Assembly: GCA_027579435.1 (NCBI GenBank)
Contig: JANBPK010001262.1
Coordinates: 1-40,757 of the forward strand
Source of the DNA: Candolleomyces eurysporus
Lineage: Eukaryota > Basidiomycota > Agaricomycetes > Agaricales > Psathyrellaceae
Direction of reading: 5' to 3'
Length of the DNA stretch: 40,757 bases
In this document: in pieces, positions 31,556 through 40,757 of the stretch
How the letters are laid out: every line of letters starts with the position of its first letter
Numbering within the stretch: the first letter of the stretch is position 1
Notes under the pieces: model-generated
The model's input: only the letters and a program-made list of their open reading frames with translations
What the model was told of the DNA's origin: nothing
Database searches by the model: none
Translations under genes and position numbers: made by a program

Positions 31556-32878
31556 ATGCTCAGGTCAAAATCTTTGCTCACACTCGTTTTACTACTTCTT
31601 TCGACCATTTCTCCCTTCACATTCGCTTTACCCTCTTTTGAAGGGCTCTCAGAACGTGGATTCGAAGATTATATTGCTTCGAGACAAACTGAAGACGCCC
31701 AGGTCGCTGACCCACCTCCACCACCTGGACCACTCGCGTTCAGTGGCTCGAAGATCGTATATGACCCCGCCCACCCCTGGATTGCTCCTCAAGCAGGTGA
31801 TATAAGGGGCCCGTGTCCCGCTCTGAACACGTTGGCCAATCATGGGGTGAGCTCGCGGTTCCTTGAACAAGGCCTCTCACATATGCTAAAACCCGCTCTA
31901 GTACCTACCCAGAGACGGCATCGCGACCCCTACACAGCTTATAGACGGGGTACAAGAAGGTAAGAAGCTCGCCTCCCCATTATCAACCTCCGAATGCTGA
32001 GTTACGGCATTTCCATAGGATTGAACATGGAGAACGCGATTGCCATCTTCGTTACATACGCCGCGATGCTGGTCGACGGAAACCTGCTCACGAACAAAAT
32101 AAGCATCGGAAGGAAGAGTCAAAAGACCGGACCAGACCCTCCACCTCCTGCTACAGCAGGTGGCCTCAGCACACCTGGTTTAGGACCCGAGGGAGACGCC
32201 AGTCTGACTAGAGGCGATGCTGCTCTGGGTGACAACGACAGCTTCAACCAAACTTTGTTCGATCAGGTGAGCGACTAGCTTCCACTTCTACGAGGCCAAA
32301 CTGAATGATGAAATGTTCTCATTTAGTTCATCGACTTCAGCAACCGATACGGTGGAGGATACTACAATCTCACAGTCGCAGCCGAACTCCGTTGGGCACG
32401 CATTCAACAGTCCATCGCTACGAACCCCACCTTCAGCTTCGTCGCCCCGCGCTACTTCACCGCCTACGCCGAATCCGCTTTGATCATCAACGCCTTCGTC
32501 GATGGTCGAAACACATCCAGGCACCTCTCCATCGCCGACGCCACTTCTTTCATCAAGTCCAACCAATTCCCGCAAGGTTTCTTTAGGGCTCCACAGCCTA
32601 TTGGGAACGACGGTGCGGCCCAGATCTTCGGGGCTCACCAGATACCTCCAGGATCGAACACGAATGGGGTCAACACCTACACTCCGGACCCTAACAGTGC
32701 GAATCTGGCCCAATTCTGTTTGATGTATGAGCATTTCGTGGAGAGGTCAGTGAAGAGGTTGTACCCGAATCCTACGGGTGCGTTGAGGAGGAACTTGATT
32801 CTGAACCTGAGATACTTCTTCTCGGGCCAGCCATCCAGGGCTGGTTGTACGGAGGCGCAACCTTACGGGCAGCTTTGA
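31556..32878 (+). CDS. Unspecific peroxygenase (long type), heme-thiolate, UPO2
   Basis: Second secreted heme-thiolate peroxygenase, paralogous to UPO1. Four exons, 31556-31846, 31902-31959, 32019-32266 and 32327-32878, encode 382 residues. The signal peptide is LLTLVLLLLSTISPFTFA. GPCPALNTLANHG holds the heme ligand Cys87. EGDASLTR (174-181) is the Mg/heme-propionate motif, and PRYFTAYAE gives Arg241 and Glu248. Exon 2 (58 nt) and the last exon (552 nt) are exactly as long as in UPO1, but the intron that interrupts the EGD motif in UPO1 is absent. A Pro-rich stretch (VADPPPPPGP) precedes the heme domain. It follows lectin 5 on the same strand. Appears intact. Confidence 0.95.
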
Positions 32879-32998
32879 TGCGGTTGAGGATCGACGCTTA
32901 TAGGGATCCACGTATGTACTGGGATGGCAGAATAGAAAAGTTGATTAAAATTACCCTAAATCTATATTCTATACATAAGACGCTACCTGAACAAGCAA

Positions 32999-34884
32999 TC
33001 AAGATCCCACTACCGTACGACTCGCATTCGCACTGCCCGACCCCGAAGCAGATGCAGTCGCAGCCGCGGTCGTAGTCGTAGCAGTGGAAACCGAAGTATT
33101 AAAGTTCGATTTCAAGTCCTGCATGCTGAAGAACGTACTACTCTCACCCCTTTCCATCGCACCCTGCCTTCTCTTTCTCCTCTCGAAATTCAAACCAGTG
33201 TCGGTTTCGTGATCTTCGGTGACATCAGCATTGTTATCCAAGGATAAAGGCGCATCGGCAGAAATAAACTTGATGTCCGATACGACTTCACCGGCTCTCC
33301 AGTGCCGCTCCTGAGCGCTGTACCCGTGTACACTCTTGAAATTCTGCTCACGAAGGTGTAGGATTGCACGGCAGGCGAGGATGCAATGAATAACGCGTTG
33401 TGGCCTGCCAGTGTGAATGCAGAGATTAGCCGAGATGCCTATGCATAGAATCGCCGGGCTCACACTACAAAGAGAGTCGAGCATGCGGCCTGCAGTGAGG
33501 CAAAAAAAGATTGGATGTAAATCAGCTCTCTGTCGCCCTCAAGAGTGACAGCTACGCACCGGCACTGTAAGAACTATCACAATATTGATGATCGAAGTTG
33601 CTATCAAAGCAGAGATGCAGACAGACCATGTCAGACAGACAGGCGATGACTATCGTGATCAGGAAGACATCGACTAACCAGCCAGAGCGACGAAGTAAAT
33701 CAGCCCATCTCGATAGAAGATGTTGAGAAGTGGGCTTTTACTTCTCCTATGTTTCTTGATGGCTATGTAGAGTGTCACAAGCATTATTACTGGAATGCAG
33801 CACAAAGACGTGAGATAATAAGATTCAGAATAGTAGGAAAAGGGGACGTACACGTTTCGCTAGCCATGATCATGCCAAAAAACGCCGTCGGGAAAACCGG
33901 TTTACCGGCGATTGGGAAACAGGGAATGAGGTTAGGGAATGGAGACGGTGCATCTATGTTCGACCACAATGTAACGAGCCATGGAGATGAGTAAACCAAC
34001 GGGAAGGGGTTTAACTTTACGGTACGCACATTCCAATGAAGCAAGGAACAGCCCGACCATTGCCAGGGAAGCAGCCTGGACGAGGAAAAACTGGAGGTAA
34101 AGCCAAATCCTAAACAACGTTCCCTGGTCGGAGAGTGCATAAAGGCGCAAGAAGATGATGGCTGAGGGGGTTGCAGATAAGGCTCAGTGCTAAAAGGGTA
34201 CTCAGCCTGGGACTCGCACCTTCGGCCATGGCAATGCCTAACACAGAGGAGACTAGGGACGTGAAGGGTCGGTAACGTCAGGAACAGCGCAGAGATGGTG
34301 CGTGATACGTACTAACCTCCACCAAAGCTATTCGCTATCATGCAGGTCTATCAATTGGAGAAACGATGGCGCAGTCAGGACAGCTGGATCTTGAGCGACG
34401 CAACCGGTGGCCACTAACATTAGGATTGGCAACATTGAGATCTGGAGAGAGAAAACTAAGGGATAAGAAACTAATTGTCTGAGAATTGTACTACTCACAT
34501 ATGAAAGCCCCTATCACGTCAACCGGGAAGTATCGATTGAGGAGGAACAGCACTTTCACGAAATTCCATGGACTCGGCCAGATCACTTCGACTTCGAGCG
34601 GTAGTGTCTGTAGCCAGTCAACGGCCTATCATTGCGGATCAGCTTACAGTCGAGACTGCTTGTATAGTTGCATGGGCGTACCCATAGAGCGACGACAGCG
34701 TCTGAAAGATAGTTAGATTAGCGAGGCATGAAAGGGAAATCAAAGACCACTCACGGAGTGCATGCTGAAGCCAGGAGATGGTCAACACCGCACAGTTAGT
34801 ATCGACTATTAGACCTCGAGGTTAATTACTTACCCTGGTCAAGATCTCACACCTAGTGGACTGCAGAATGATCCCAATATCCAT
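32999..34884 (-). CDS. DUF6533-family multi-pass membrane protein, 5' end uncertain
   Basis: A seven-helix-like membrane protein of a large agaricomycete family of unknown function. Exons with consistent phases are 34161-34030, 33953-33852, 33789-33679, 33600-33560, 33489-33464 (26 nt) and 33404-32999. The DUF6533 core is encoded by 34625-34499 (VDWLQTLPLEVEVIWPSPWN, then LFLLNRYF). Later segments include IIFLRLYALSD, SPLLNIFYRDGLIYF, TSIINIVIVL, and VPQRVIHCILACRAILHLRE joined across the last intron. The C-terminal tail is low complexity (SVSTATTTTAAATASASGSG). The first exon or exons are not resolved. An ATG at 34884 is a candidate but does not give a clean phase through the small exons between it and 34625. 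The exon starting at 34441 is also uncertain at its 3' end. Confidence 0.65.
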
Positions 34885-35786
34885 GTCCTCCCTCCAGAAG
34901 CCGTAGTCTTGCTAGTTTGAGGAGGCCCCGCGTGCCAGGTTGGAATTAAGCGTATGGACGACCTTGTCGACCTTATCGACCTTGGGATGAGAATGGACAG
35001 CGGGTTCAAGAAGTGGGCCGCGGTCAGCTAGACCAACTTCATATACTTACTTGCAATCACCGCTGAAACCGAGTGACCGGAGCCTGAACATCAGGATTTC
35101 CGTAACGGACTCAGAACTCCCTCCTTCCCTGTCGATGCAAACATTGAAAAGAGTGGTCACCCATGTGCCGCGAGTGTCCAATTTTGATAGAAGTTGATAA
35201 AAGCGGTGCAAACCTTACTTTCGTCGACATCCCGAAGGTATCACTATCGTAAGGTATGGGTCCGGCGAGTCGTAAGCTTCATGCTGGGTGACGACGGTAA
35301 ACCCTTGGTCGGTGATGCGTTTCTTGCTTTGGTCGAGCTGGAGGGCTTCGAAACAACCCTGTGGGCTCCAACACTGAGAGCAGCTAGTCAAGAGCTCACA
35401 AACATGACAGATGTGTCACATAGACATCGAAGCAAGGGAAGCATTGTTGTAGAGCGGAGGAAGATGACCGCCGCTTGACCTGGGGTGAGTGCCGGCATCA
35501 AGTCCTAATCAGGAACGGCCAGTTACGAGGGTTTACGTAGTAAGCATCGTTCTTTTACCCGGGATTTTAAGCCACGAAAAACTGCCAACCTTTCCCACGT
35601 GACCTCACGTGTACTCCACGTGATTCTCCCGCGCCGCGCCGTACCGTTTGCGCGCACGGCATAGAAATGATGACAATGTGATATGGTGTCATAATTATTT
35701 ATAATTATTTGGCAGATGTTCAATTTCTGACCGCGCATTGCTGGCACCATTTCTTGCTTGCATCTCTACTGCATCAATATCTTGAC
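34885..35786. other. Intergenic flank of the Helitron
   Basis: No gene is supported; a 94-codon frame at 35194-35478 has no recognisable features. Composition changes near 35680-35700 from mixed to AT-rich (taattatttataattattt), which probably marks the approach to or start of the Helitron. Confidence 0.45.
35596..35622. promoter_or_regulatory. Cluster of three CACGTG palindromes
   Basis: CACGTG occurs at 35596-35601, 35606-35611 and 35617-35622, spaced 10-11 bp (one helical turn), so they face the same side of the DNA. These are canonical bHLH/E-box sites. They lie about 170 bp upstream of the Helitron ATG and could be its promoter, part of its left end, or a host element. Confidence 0.5.
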
Positions 35787-38222
35787 ATGCTTCTACACAA
35801 ATTTTACAGTGCTCTTATTCTCCCAAGTATACTACTTGTGTTGGTCCTGCACTCAGGTTCACTGACTGTCAGTGCAAGCACAGGCAGCCACTGTGACCTG
35901 GTGCTGGATTGTTTGGACAGTCACCCAGTGCCGGATTATTTGGACAGCCATTCAGCGCTGGATTTTTTGGACAGCCATTCAGCGCTGGATTATTTGGACA
36001 GCTACTCAGTGCTGGATTATTTGGACAGCTACTCAGTGCAGGATTATTTGGACAGCTACCAGGTGCTGGGATACATGAATGACTACTTAGTGCCAGATTT
36101 TTGTGATAACCTCTCAGTGCTATATTATCTGGACAGCCACTTGGAGCCAGATTTCTTCAATGGTTCCTCTCATTCAGCCCCCAACTATGAGTATATTTGG
36201 TACAATGAGCCTACCAATCATACATTTAAATTACGGATAAAAACAACATATGGATCACATTGTTACACCAGGCTTGTGCAACTCTTTTTGCATCGATCCC
36301 TTATGCGACGACATGACTTTGTTGCTAAGCTTAACAAAATCCATCCTTGCATTGCAGTCAATCCCAGAGGTTTTTGGAAACTGGCTGCTATATTTTGCAA
36401 ATGTCTGAGGCTTTCTAGCTGTCAATTGTGCCAGCCAATATTGGACAGCAATATTATGCCAAAACATCATGCCCCTCATTCAGAGGAGTATCTGGGTGGT
36501 GGAAAGCAACCAAATAGAACATACTCTTGGGCAACACTATACTCCTATGGTATTATTTCATATACAGGTGTACCCAGTGACCAAAACAGACCATATTTAT
36601 ATGTGAAGCATGCAATGTTTGCTGAATATCTGAAAAGTGTACAGATTGAATGTGAGCTGGTGGCGTGCAAGATTCCTGTACATTTATTGGTAAATGAATT
36701 ATCTAGGTCAGACTTACAGGTTATTCTACGTGAGCATGGTATAGATTTCTACTGCAAGGATTCAAAAGCATCATATTGTCTTCTGTTAGAGAGGCATGCT
36801 TGCAATGTGTGTGATGCATCTGTAGGTATATTCAGGCCAGTGCATTTGGATCAGCCATCTGAGACAACTATTCCAACTCAATTCCCACCACATCCTCCAT
36901 CTAAAGAGCTAATCAAGAAAATAATAAGAAATTGGTGTGATGAAAGCAATCCATCAAAGCTAGAAGAGAATGGATGTGCTGTATGTGGTCAATTAGTTTT
37001 ATTGACTGAAATGGAGCCACTGGATAGACTTGATAAAGTAGATCTAAGTTGTATTTCTTCAGCAAGTACCAGAGCTGAACGGAAATTGGAAACTGACCCA
37101 ATTGCCTCTATACCTGGCCCTGTGCTTGACCCATCTTGTACTATGGTATGTAAAAATTGCTTCAAGTCCTTGAAGAAGAACAAATGTCCAAAATTCTCAC
37201 TTGCAAATGGTTTGTGGATTGGTAGTGTCCCTCCACAGCTATCAGAGCTTACATTTGCGGAGCAGATGCTTATCTCAAAAGTTCGGCATAACAGATGCCT
37301 AATGAGAGTGTCATCAGGGAGAGCTAAACTAATTGCAAATGCAATTATGTTTGCTACTCCAGTCACAAAAGTATATCATACTCTACCTCCTACAGTAGCA
37401 GAAGCTGGTGAGATAATAGCTGTCATATTTATGGGTCATTCTCAGCCTACAGAAGAAGAGTTCAAAAGATGTCCCATGCTTGTTCGAAGACAGAAAATTT
37501 CAGATGCTCTTGAGTGGCTAAAATTAAATCATATAGATTATGCAGATCTGACAATATCTAAGGACAATTTGGATCAATATCCACTGAGTGGTGTCCCTGT
37601 TGTTGTGGATTTTAGAAAGGTTGAGACCTCTGTAGATCCAACAGATAAACTGACAACTGAGATGAGTAAGCATGAAAATTGTATTAATGTTGCATCTGAA
37701 TCTGGACCCTGTTCAATCATTGTTCATGGTATCACAAGTACCTCTTTGTCCAAACTATCGCTTAAAGCATTGAAGCTGAAAGCACTTGCTCATATGGAAC
37801 ATGGTGGCATGGCTCTAGGTGTTGGTCAAGACTCAAAACCAATGTCAATGTATGATAATCCACAGTTGTACCCACAAATGTTCCCTTGGCTGTTTCCTTA
37901 TGGACTTGGAGGCATTGGTCAGAGCCAGCATTGTAAATTAATGTCAGAAACCATGCACAAGCGCTGGTTGTTAATGTACCATGACAAACGATTTCAAACA
38001 GATTTCTACTTTCCAATGATTGCTTTCAATCATGAACAAATTAAAAGCAATGTCACTGGTAGCTTTCTACTGGCAAAGCGGAACAAATTTAGTTCAATAT
38101 CTGAAAGAATAGTGAGTTTAGATATGGAGGTGCTTCAGGAAATTAGTGTAAGACTAGAACAAGGAGAAAGGTTCAAGCCAAAAACAGAAGAAGAAAAAAA
38201 AGTGTTTTGCAGTAATGGATGA
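35787..38222 (+). CDS. Helitron N-terminal reading frame with DUF6570-like region
   Basis: Frame of 811 codons from the ATG at 35787. The first 25 residues are hydrophobic (LILPSILLVLVLHSGSL), which is odd for a nuclear transposase. The true start may be downstream, or an intron may lie here. Residues 40-124 are a 9-residue tandem repeat. A Cys-rich region follows (CAVCGQLVLL, later MVCKNCFKSLKKNKCP), then LANGLWIGSVPPQLSELTFAEQML, typical of the DUF6570 region that precedes Helitron Rep domains. YPQMFPWLFPYGLGG marks the start of the Helitron-like N domain. The frame ends at 38222, shortly after an A8 run (38194-38201). One base fewer would join it to the Rep frame that follows, so this is probably one gene with a frameshift or a sequencing error. 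Confidence 0.75.
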   Translation: MLLHKFYSALILPSILLVLVLHSGSLTVSASTGSHCDLVLDCLDSHPVPDYLDSHSALDFLDSHSALDYLDSYSVLDYLDSYSVQDYLDSYQVLGYMNDYLVPDFCDNLSVLYYLDSHLEPDFFNGSSHSAPNYEYIWYNEPTNHTFKLRIKTTYGSHCYTRLVQLFLHRSLMRRHDFVAKLNKIHPCIAVNPRGFWKLAAIFCKCLRLSSCQLCQPILDSNIMPKHHAPHSEEYLGGGKQPNRTYSWATLYSYGIISYTGVPSDQNRPYLYVKHAMFAEYLKSVQIECELVACKIPVHLLVNELSRSDLQVILREHGIDFYCKDSKASYCLLLERHACNVCDASVGIFRPVHLDQPSETTIPTQFPPHPPSKELIKKIIRNWCDESNPSKLEENGCAVCGQLVLLTEMEPLDRLDKVDLSCISSASTRAERKLETDPIASIPGPVLDPSCTMVCKNCFKSLKKNKCPKFSLANGLWIGSVPPQLSELTFAEQMLISKVRHNRCLMRVSSGRAKLIANAIMFATPVTKVYHTLPPTVAEAGEIIAVIFMGHSQPTEEEFKRCPMLVRRQKISDALEWLKLNHIDYADLTISKDNLDQYPLSGVPVVVDFRKVETSVDPTDKLTTEMSKHENCINVASESGPCSIIVHGITSTSLSKLSLKALKLKALAHMEHGGMALGVGQDSKPMSMYDNPQLYPQMFPWLFPYGLGGIGQSQHCKLMSETMHKRWLLMYHDKRFQTDFYFPMIAFNHEQIKSNVTGSFLLAKRNKFSSISERIVSLDMEVLQEISVRLEQGERFKPKTEEEKKVFCSNG
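35904..36158 (+). repeat. 27-bp tandem repeat (9-residue coding repeat), about 9.4 copies
   Basis: Nine full units of 27 bp plus a partial one, consensus near ctggattatttggacagcta followed by ctcagtg. Translated, the unit is close to DYLDSYSVL. Units 2-5 are nearly identical; the outer units are more diverged, which suggests recent expansion from the centre. The 27-bp period preserves the reading frame. Confidence 0.85.
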
Positions 38223-40757
38223 TTTAGATCATGTAGGTGGATATGCTAAAGGCTCATTAACTTGCAAGAAGCACATGCGAAATGAGATATGGTCAATGAT
38301 ATCTTTCAAAGGTTCACCAACATGGTTTATTACTCTATCACCAGCAGACAGTCGTCATCCAATCTGTTTGTACTATGCAGGAAAGAGCAAAGAATTTGAA
38401 TCACATATTCTATCATCACAAGAGAGAGATGCTCTGATTCTAAAGAATCCAGTTGCAGCTGCCAGATTTTTTCATCACATGATTCAGATGTTTCTCAAAC
38501 ATGTTCTTGGAGTTGATACTGATGGAGTAGGGTTATATGGAAAAACTTCAGCATATTATGGTACTGTAGAACAGCAAGGAAGATTGACATTACATTTACA
38601 TACTATGATATGGATTGAAAATGCCATGTCTCCCCAGGATATACGAGAGAAGCTGATAGATAAGGACTCAGAATTTCAACAGCAGCTAGTAACATATCTT
38701 GAAGGATGCCATCAAGGTGAACTTTCAACAGGAACTATAGACAATGTTCAAACCAAATTTGCAGCTGCCAAAGAACAAAATTCAGCTTATAATGATCCTA
38801 CATTGACTTTGCCTGTTCCACCACCTGTAGAGCATAATGCTTGTAGTGAAAATAATTCCAAGCCCTGTGAACGGTGTCAAGAACTGAGTAAATGGTGGAC
38901 ATTCTTCCTTGAAGTTACAGATGACTTGCTATTAAAATCTAATGTACATACTTGTAGGACACAAAAGGCAGCTCTGGTGGAACCAAATGGAGTCAACAAA
39001 AGCACTAGTATTCATTCACAGCCAAAAGGGTGCCTTGATAAACATGGTATATGCAGGGCAAGATTTCCTCGAGAAGAGTTCCCAGAGACACTGATTGAGG
39101 AAGATGGACATATCAACATGAAAAAACTAGAAGGGATGATGAATAGTTTCTCTCCAGTACTGACTTACTTGTTTAGATGCAATACTGATGTTACTTCTCT
39201 TATGTCAGGAACAGCTGTAAAGGCAATTGTGTCATATGTGACTGATTACATCACAAAACCATCATTGAAAAGCTACCAGATTTTTAGTGCAGCATACGAT
39301 ATCTATCAAAAGAATGCAGCTACCTTGAATTCTGAAAATACACAAGCTGATACTGCTAGAAAATTGCTGCTAAAGCTTGCTAACTCTATTACTTCAAAGC
39401 TGGAAATAGGCAGTCCTATGGCTTCTCTTTACCTACTGGGAAATCCAGATCATTATACCAGTCATAAGTTTGTATCATTTTGGTGGAAAAGCTATGTATC
39501 TCATATAACATGGTGTGAAAACTCCAATTGTGGCACTGAGTTGCCTGATGATGGTATCTTTGATAAGGTCATGGTCACAAAAAATGATGAAGGCTATGCT
39601 GCCTGGTCTAATATAGATGATTATATTTATAGACCAACTGTCTATTCTAATATCTGTTTGTTTGACTGGATTCAGTGTAATGTCAAAATCAAGAAATGTC
39701 AGTCAAAATCCAAGCCATCAGCCTATAATGATGAAAATGCTGAACCCCAGGACACTGAAGAAAAGAACAGTAAAGGATACTATCAGTATTTAGATGGTCA
39801 CAGTCATAGAAAAACACATCTTGTAAAAATGGATATGTCTCACAAAAGAACTCATATCCCAAATTTTTTGGGTGGAAGTCTTCCAAGAAAAGATCAAGGA
39901 GACTATGCTTATTATTGCAAAACAATGCTAACATTGTTTAAACCTTGGAGATCAGTCACAGATCTCAAGCCAAAGGATGTGCAGTGGCAAAATGCATTTA
40001 TGCAATATGAGTTTACTGAAGATATGAACAGGCTGATGAAAAATTTCAATCTTCGTTATGAATGCCTGGATGAGAGGGATGATTATCATGCAATTATGAA
40101 ACAAAGAGAAAGGCAAGCAAAATTTGCCTTCAGAAACAATGGTGATATAGAGTCAGATTCACAAGAGGATGATGCCTTTGATGTGTTGTTAAATTCACTC
40201 ACAGATAGTGCAAAGCTAGATGATGAAGGTTTGGATATAAGAGGTAAAACAACACTGAAGCATGACAGAAAAATCATGGATGCATTGGAACTGCTAGATG
40301 AAGTAAGTCTTGTGACACCCATGCAACCAGAGAGTTATCCTACCCTCCAAAAAGTAACCTCCACCACAAAGTCTGCAAAATGGAAGAATATTGTACAGGT
40401 AGCCCGGGAGCAAGTTGCCAAAGGACGCCAGCAAAATATACCCAGTAATCAAAGTTTAAGCCAAAGCAGCCTAGCTGGTCTACAATCCAGTGGAAATAAT
40501 ATACCAGGTAATGTCAAACTATTGGACATATCATACATATCCAAAACATATCAGGCCCATAAAATAGAGGACCAGAAATACTTAGACCACATAGTATTGA
40601 CTAACACATTGAACAAGGAACAGGAGAGAGCTTTTCGTATTGTAGGCAATCATGCCACAGCTACCAATCCGTCACCTCTACATATGTACTTGGGGGGTAT
40701 GGGTGGCACAGGCAAATCTCAGGTGATCAAAGCTATAAAACAGCTGTTTGAAGTGAG
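38200..40757 (+). CDS. Helitron Rep (HUH/Y2) and start of PIF1-type helicase, partial
   Basis: Open to the window edge, so the C terminus is missing. The Rep nuclease has the Helitron_like_N segment (KKHMRNEIWSMI, then PTWFITLSPAD), the HUH-type metal site TLHLHTMIW (His codons at 38593 and 38599) and two candidate catalytic tyrosines in SYVTDYITKP (codons at 39235 and 39247). About 1.3 kb further on, LNKEQERAFRIV opens the PIF1-family helicase, and GGMGGTGKSQ near 40696-40725 is the Walker A motif. Rep would nick and religate the transposon end while the helicase unwinds DNA. No stop was found in about 850 codons, so the element may be young. The reading frame is offset by one from the upstream half (see the A8 run at 38194). 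Confidence 0.9.

Larger units (their letters stand above)
35690..40757 (+). mobile_element. Helitron (autonomous type), left part, runs off the window
   Basis: A rolling-circle transposon, recognised by its Rep/helicase protein. The region is clearly more AT-rich than the rest of the window and uses many A/T-ending codons (aga, tta, ata), unlike the neighbouring genes. The left terminus cannot be fixed by eye; it is placed near the composition change. The right end, with the hairpin and CTRR terminus expected of Helitrons, lies outside the window. Confidence 0.85.

Noticed and set aside
35194..35478. Plus-strand 94-codon frame
   Set aside because: No family resemblance and no promoter-like context; chance length is plausible.
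1..40757. tRNA, rRNA and CRISPR arrays
   Set aside because: None could be recognised. The regularly spaced repeats found are coding (propeller blades and the 27-bp Helitron repeat).

Overview
The window looks like nuclear DNA of an agaricomycete (mushroom-forming) fungus. The genes have short GT-AG introns of about 50-140 nt and TATA boxes roughly 75-105 bp before the start codons. The families also fit: long-type unspecific peroxygenases (UPOs), Psathyrella velutina-type seven-bladed propeller lectins (PVL-like), an F-box/leucine-rich protein with an N-terminal coiled coil, a Dal5-type MFS permease, a DUF6533 membrane protein and a Helitron. Six isolated N positions mark a draft assembly.

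Layout. Positions 0.6-18 kb form a repetitive accessory region made of degenerate segmental duplications. Each unit carries pieces of an unidentified spliced gene on the plus strand, followed by a PVL-like lectin gene on the minus strand. There are three such lectins: copy 1 at 3368-6043, copy 2 at 13383-15057 and copy 3 at 15929-17600. All three share one design. Exon 1 encodes a His/Cys motif plus a coiled coil, and exon 2 encodes the seven-repeat propeller. Copy 1 is split by a 1-kb LTR-like insertion (4487-5492). A related insertion lies in opposite orientation at 978-1978. Both are flanked by 5-bp target duplications, and paralogous empty sites exist in the window. UPO1 (8158-9592) lies between lectin copies 1 and 2.

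Positions 18.6-35 kb are mostly ordinary single-copy genes: an F-box protein, a fourth lectin without the coiled coil, an MFS anion/allantoate-type permease, an uncharacterised multi-pass membrane protein, a fifth lectin with a signal peptide, UPO2, and a DUF6533 membrane protein. From about 35.7 kb to the window end there is an AT-rich Helitron with a Rep/helicase reading frame that runs out of the window.

How the genes may work together. Lectins and UPOs occur side by side twice, and a short unexplained coding-like fragment accompanies both associations. Secreted UPOs perform peroxide-driven oxyfunctionalisation outside the cell. The secreted lectin could bind glycans in the same space, while the coiled-coil and bare lectins lack visible signal peptides and are probably intracellular. 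A joint role is inference. The most notable features are the coiled-coil/lectin fusion family, the conserved reading frame inside the LTR-like elements, and the 9-residue repeat array at the Helitron N terminus.
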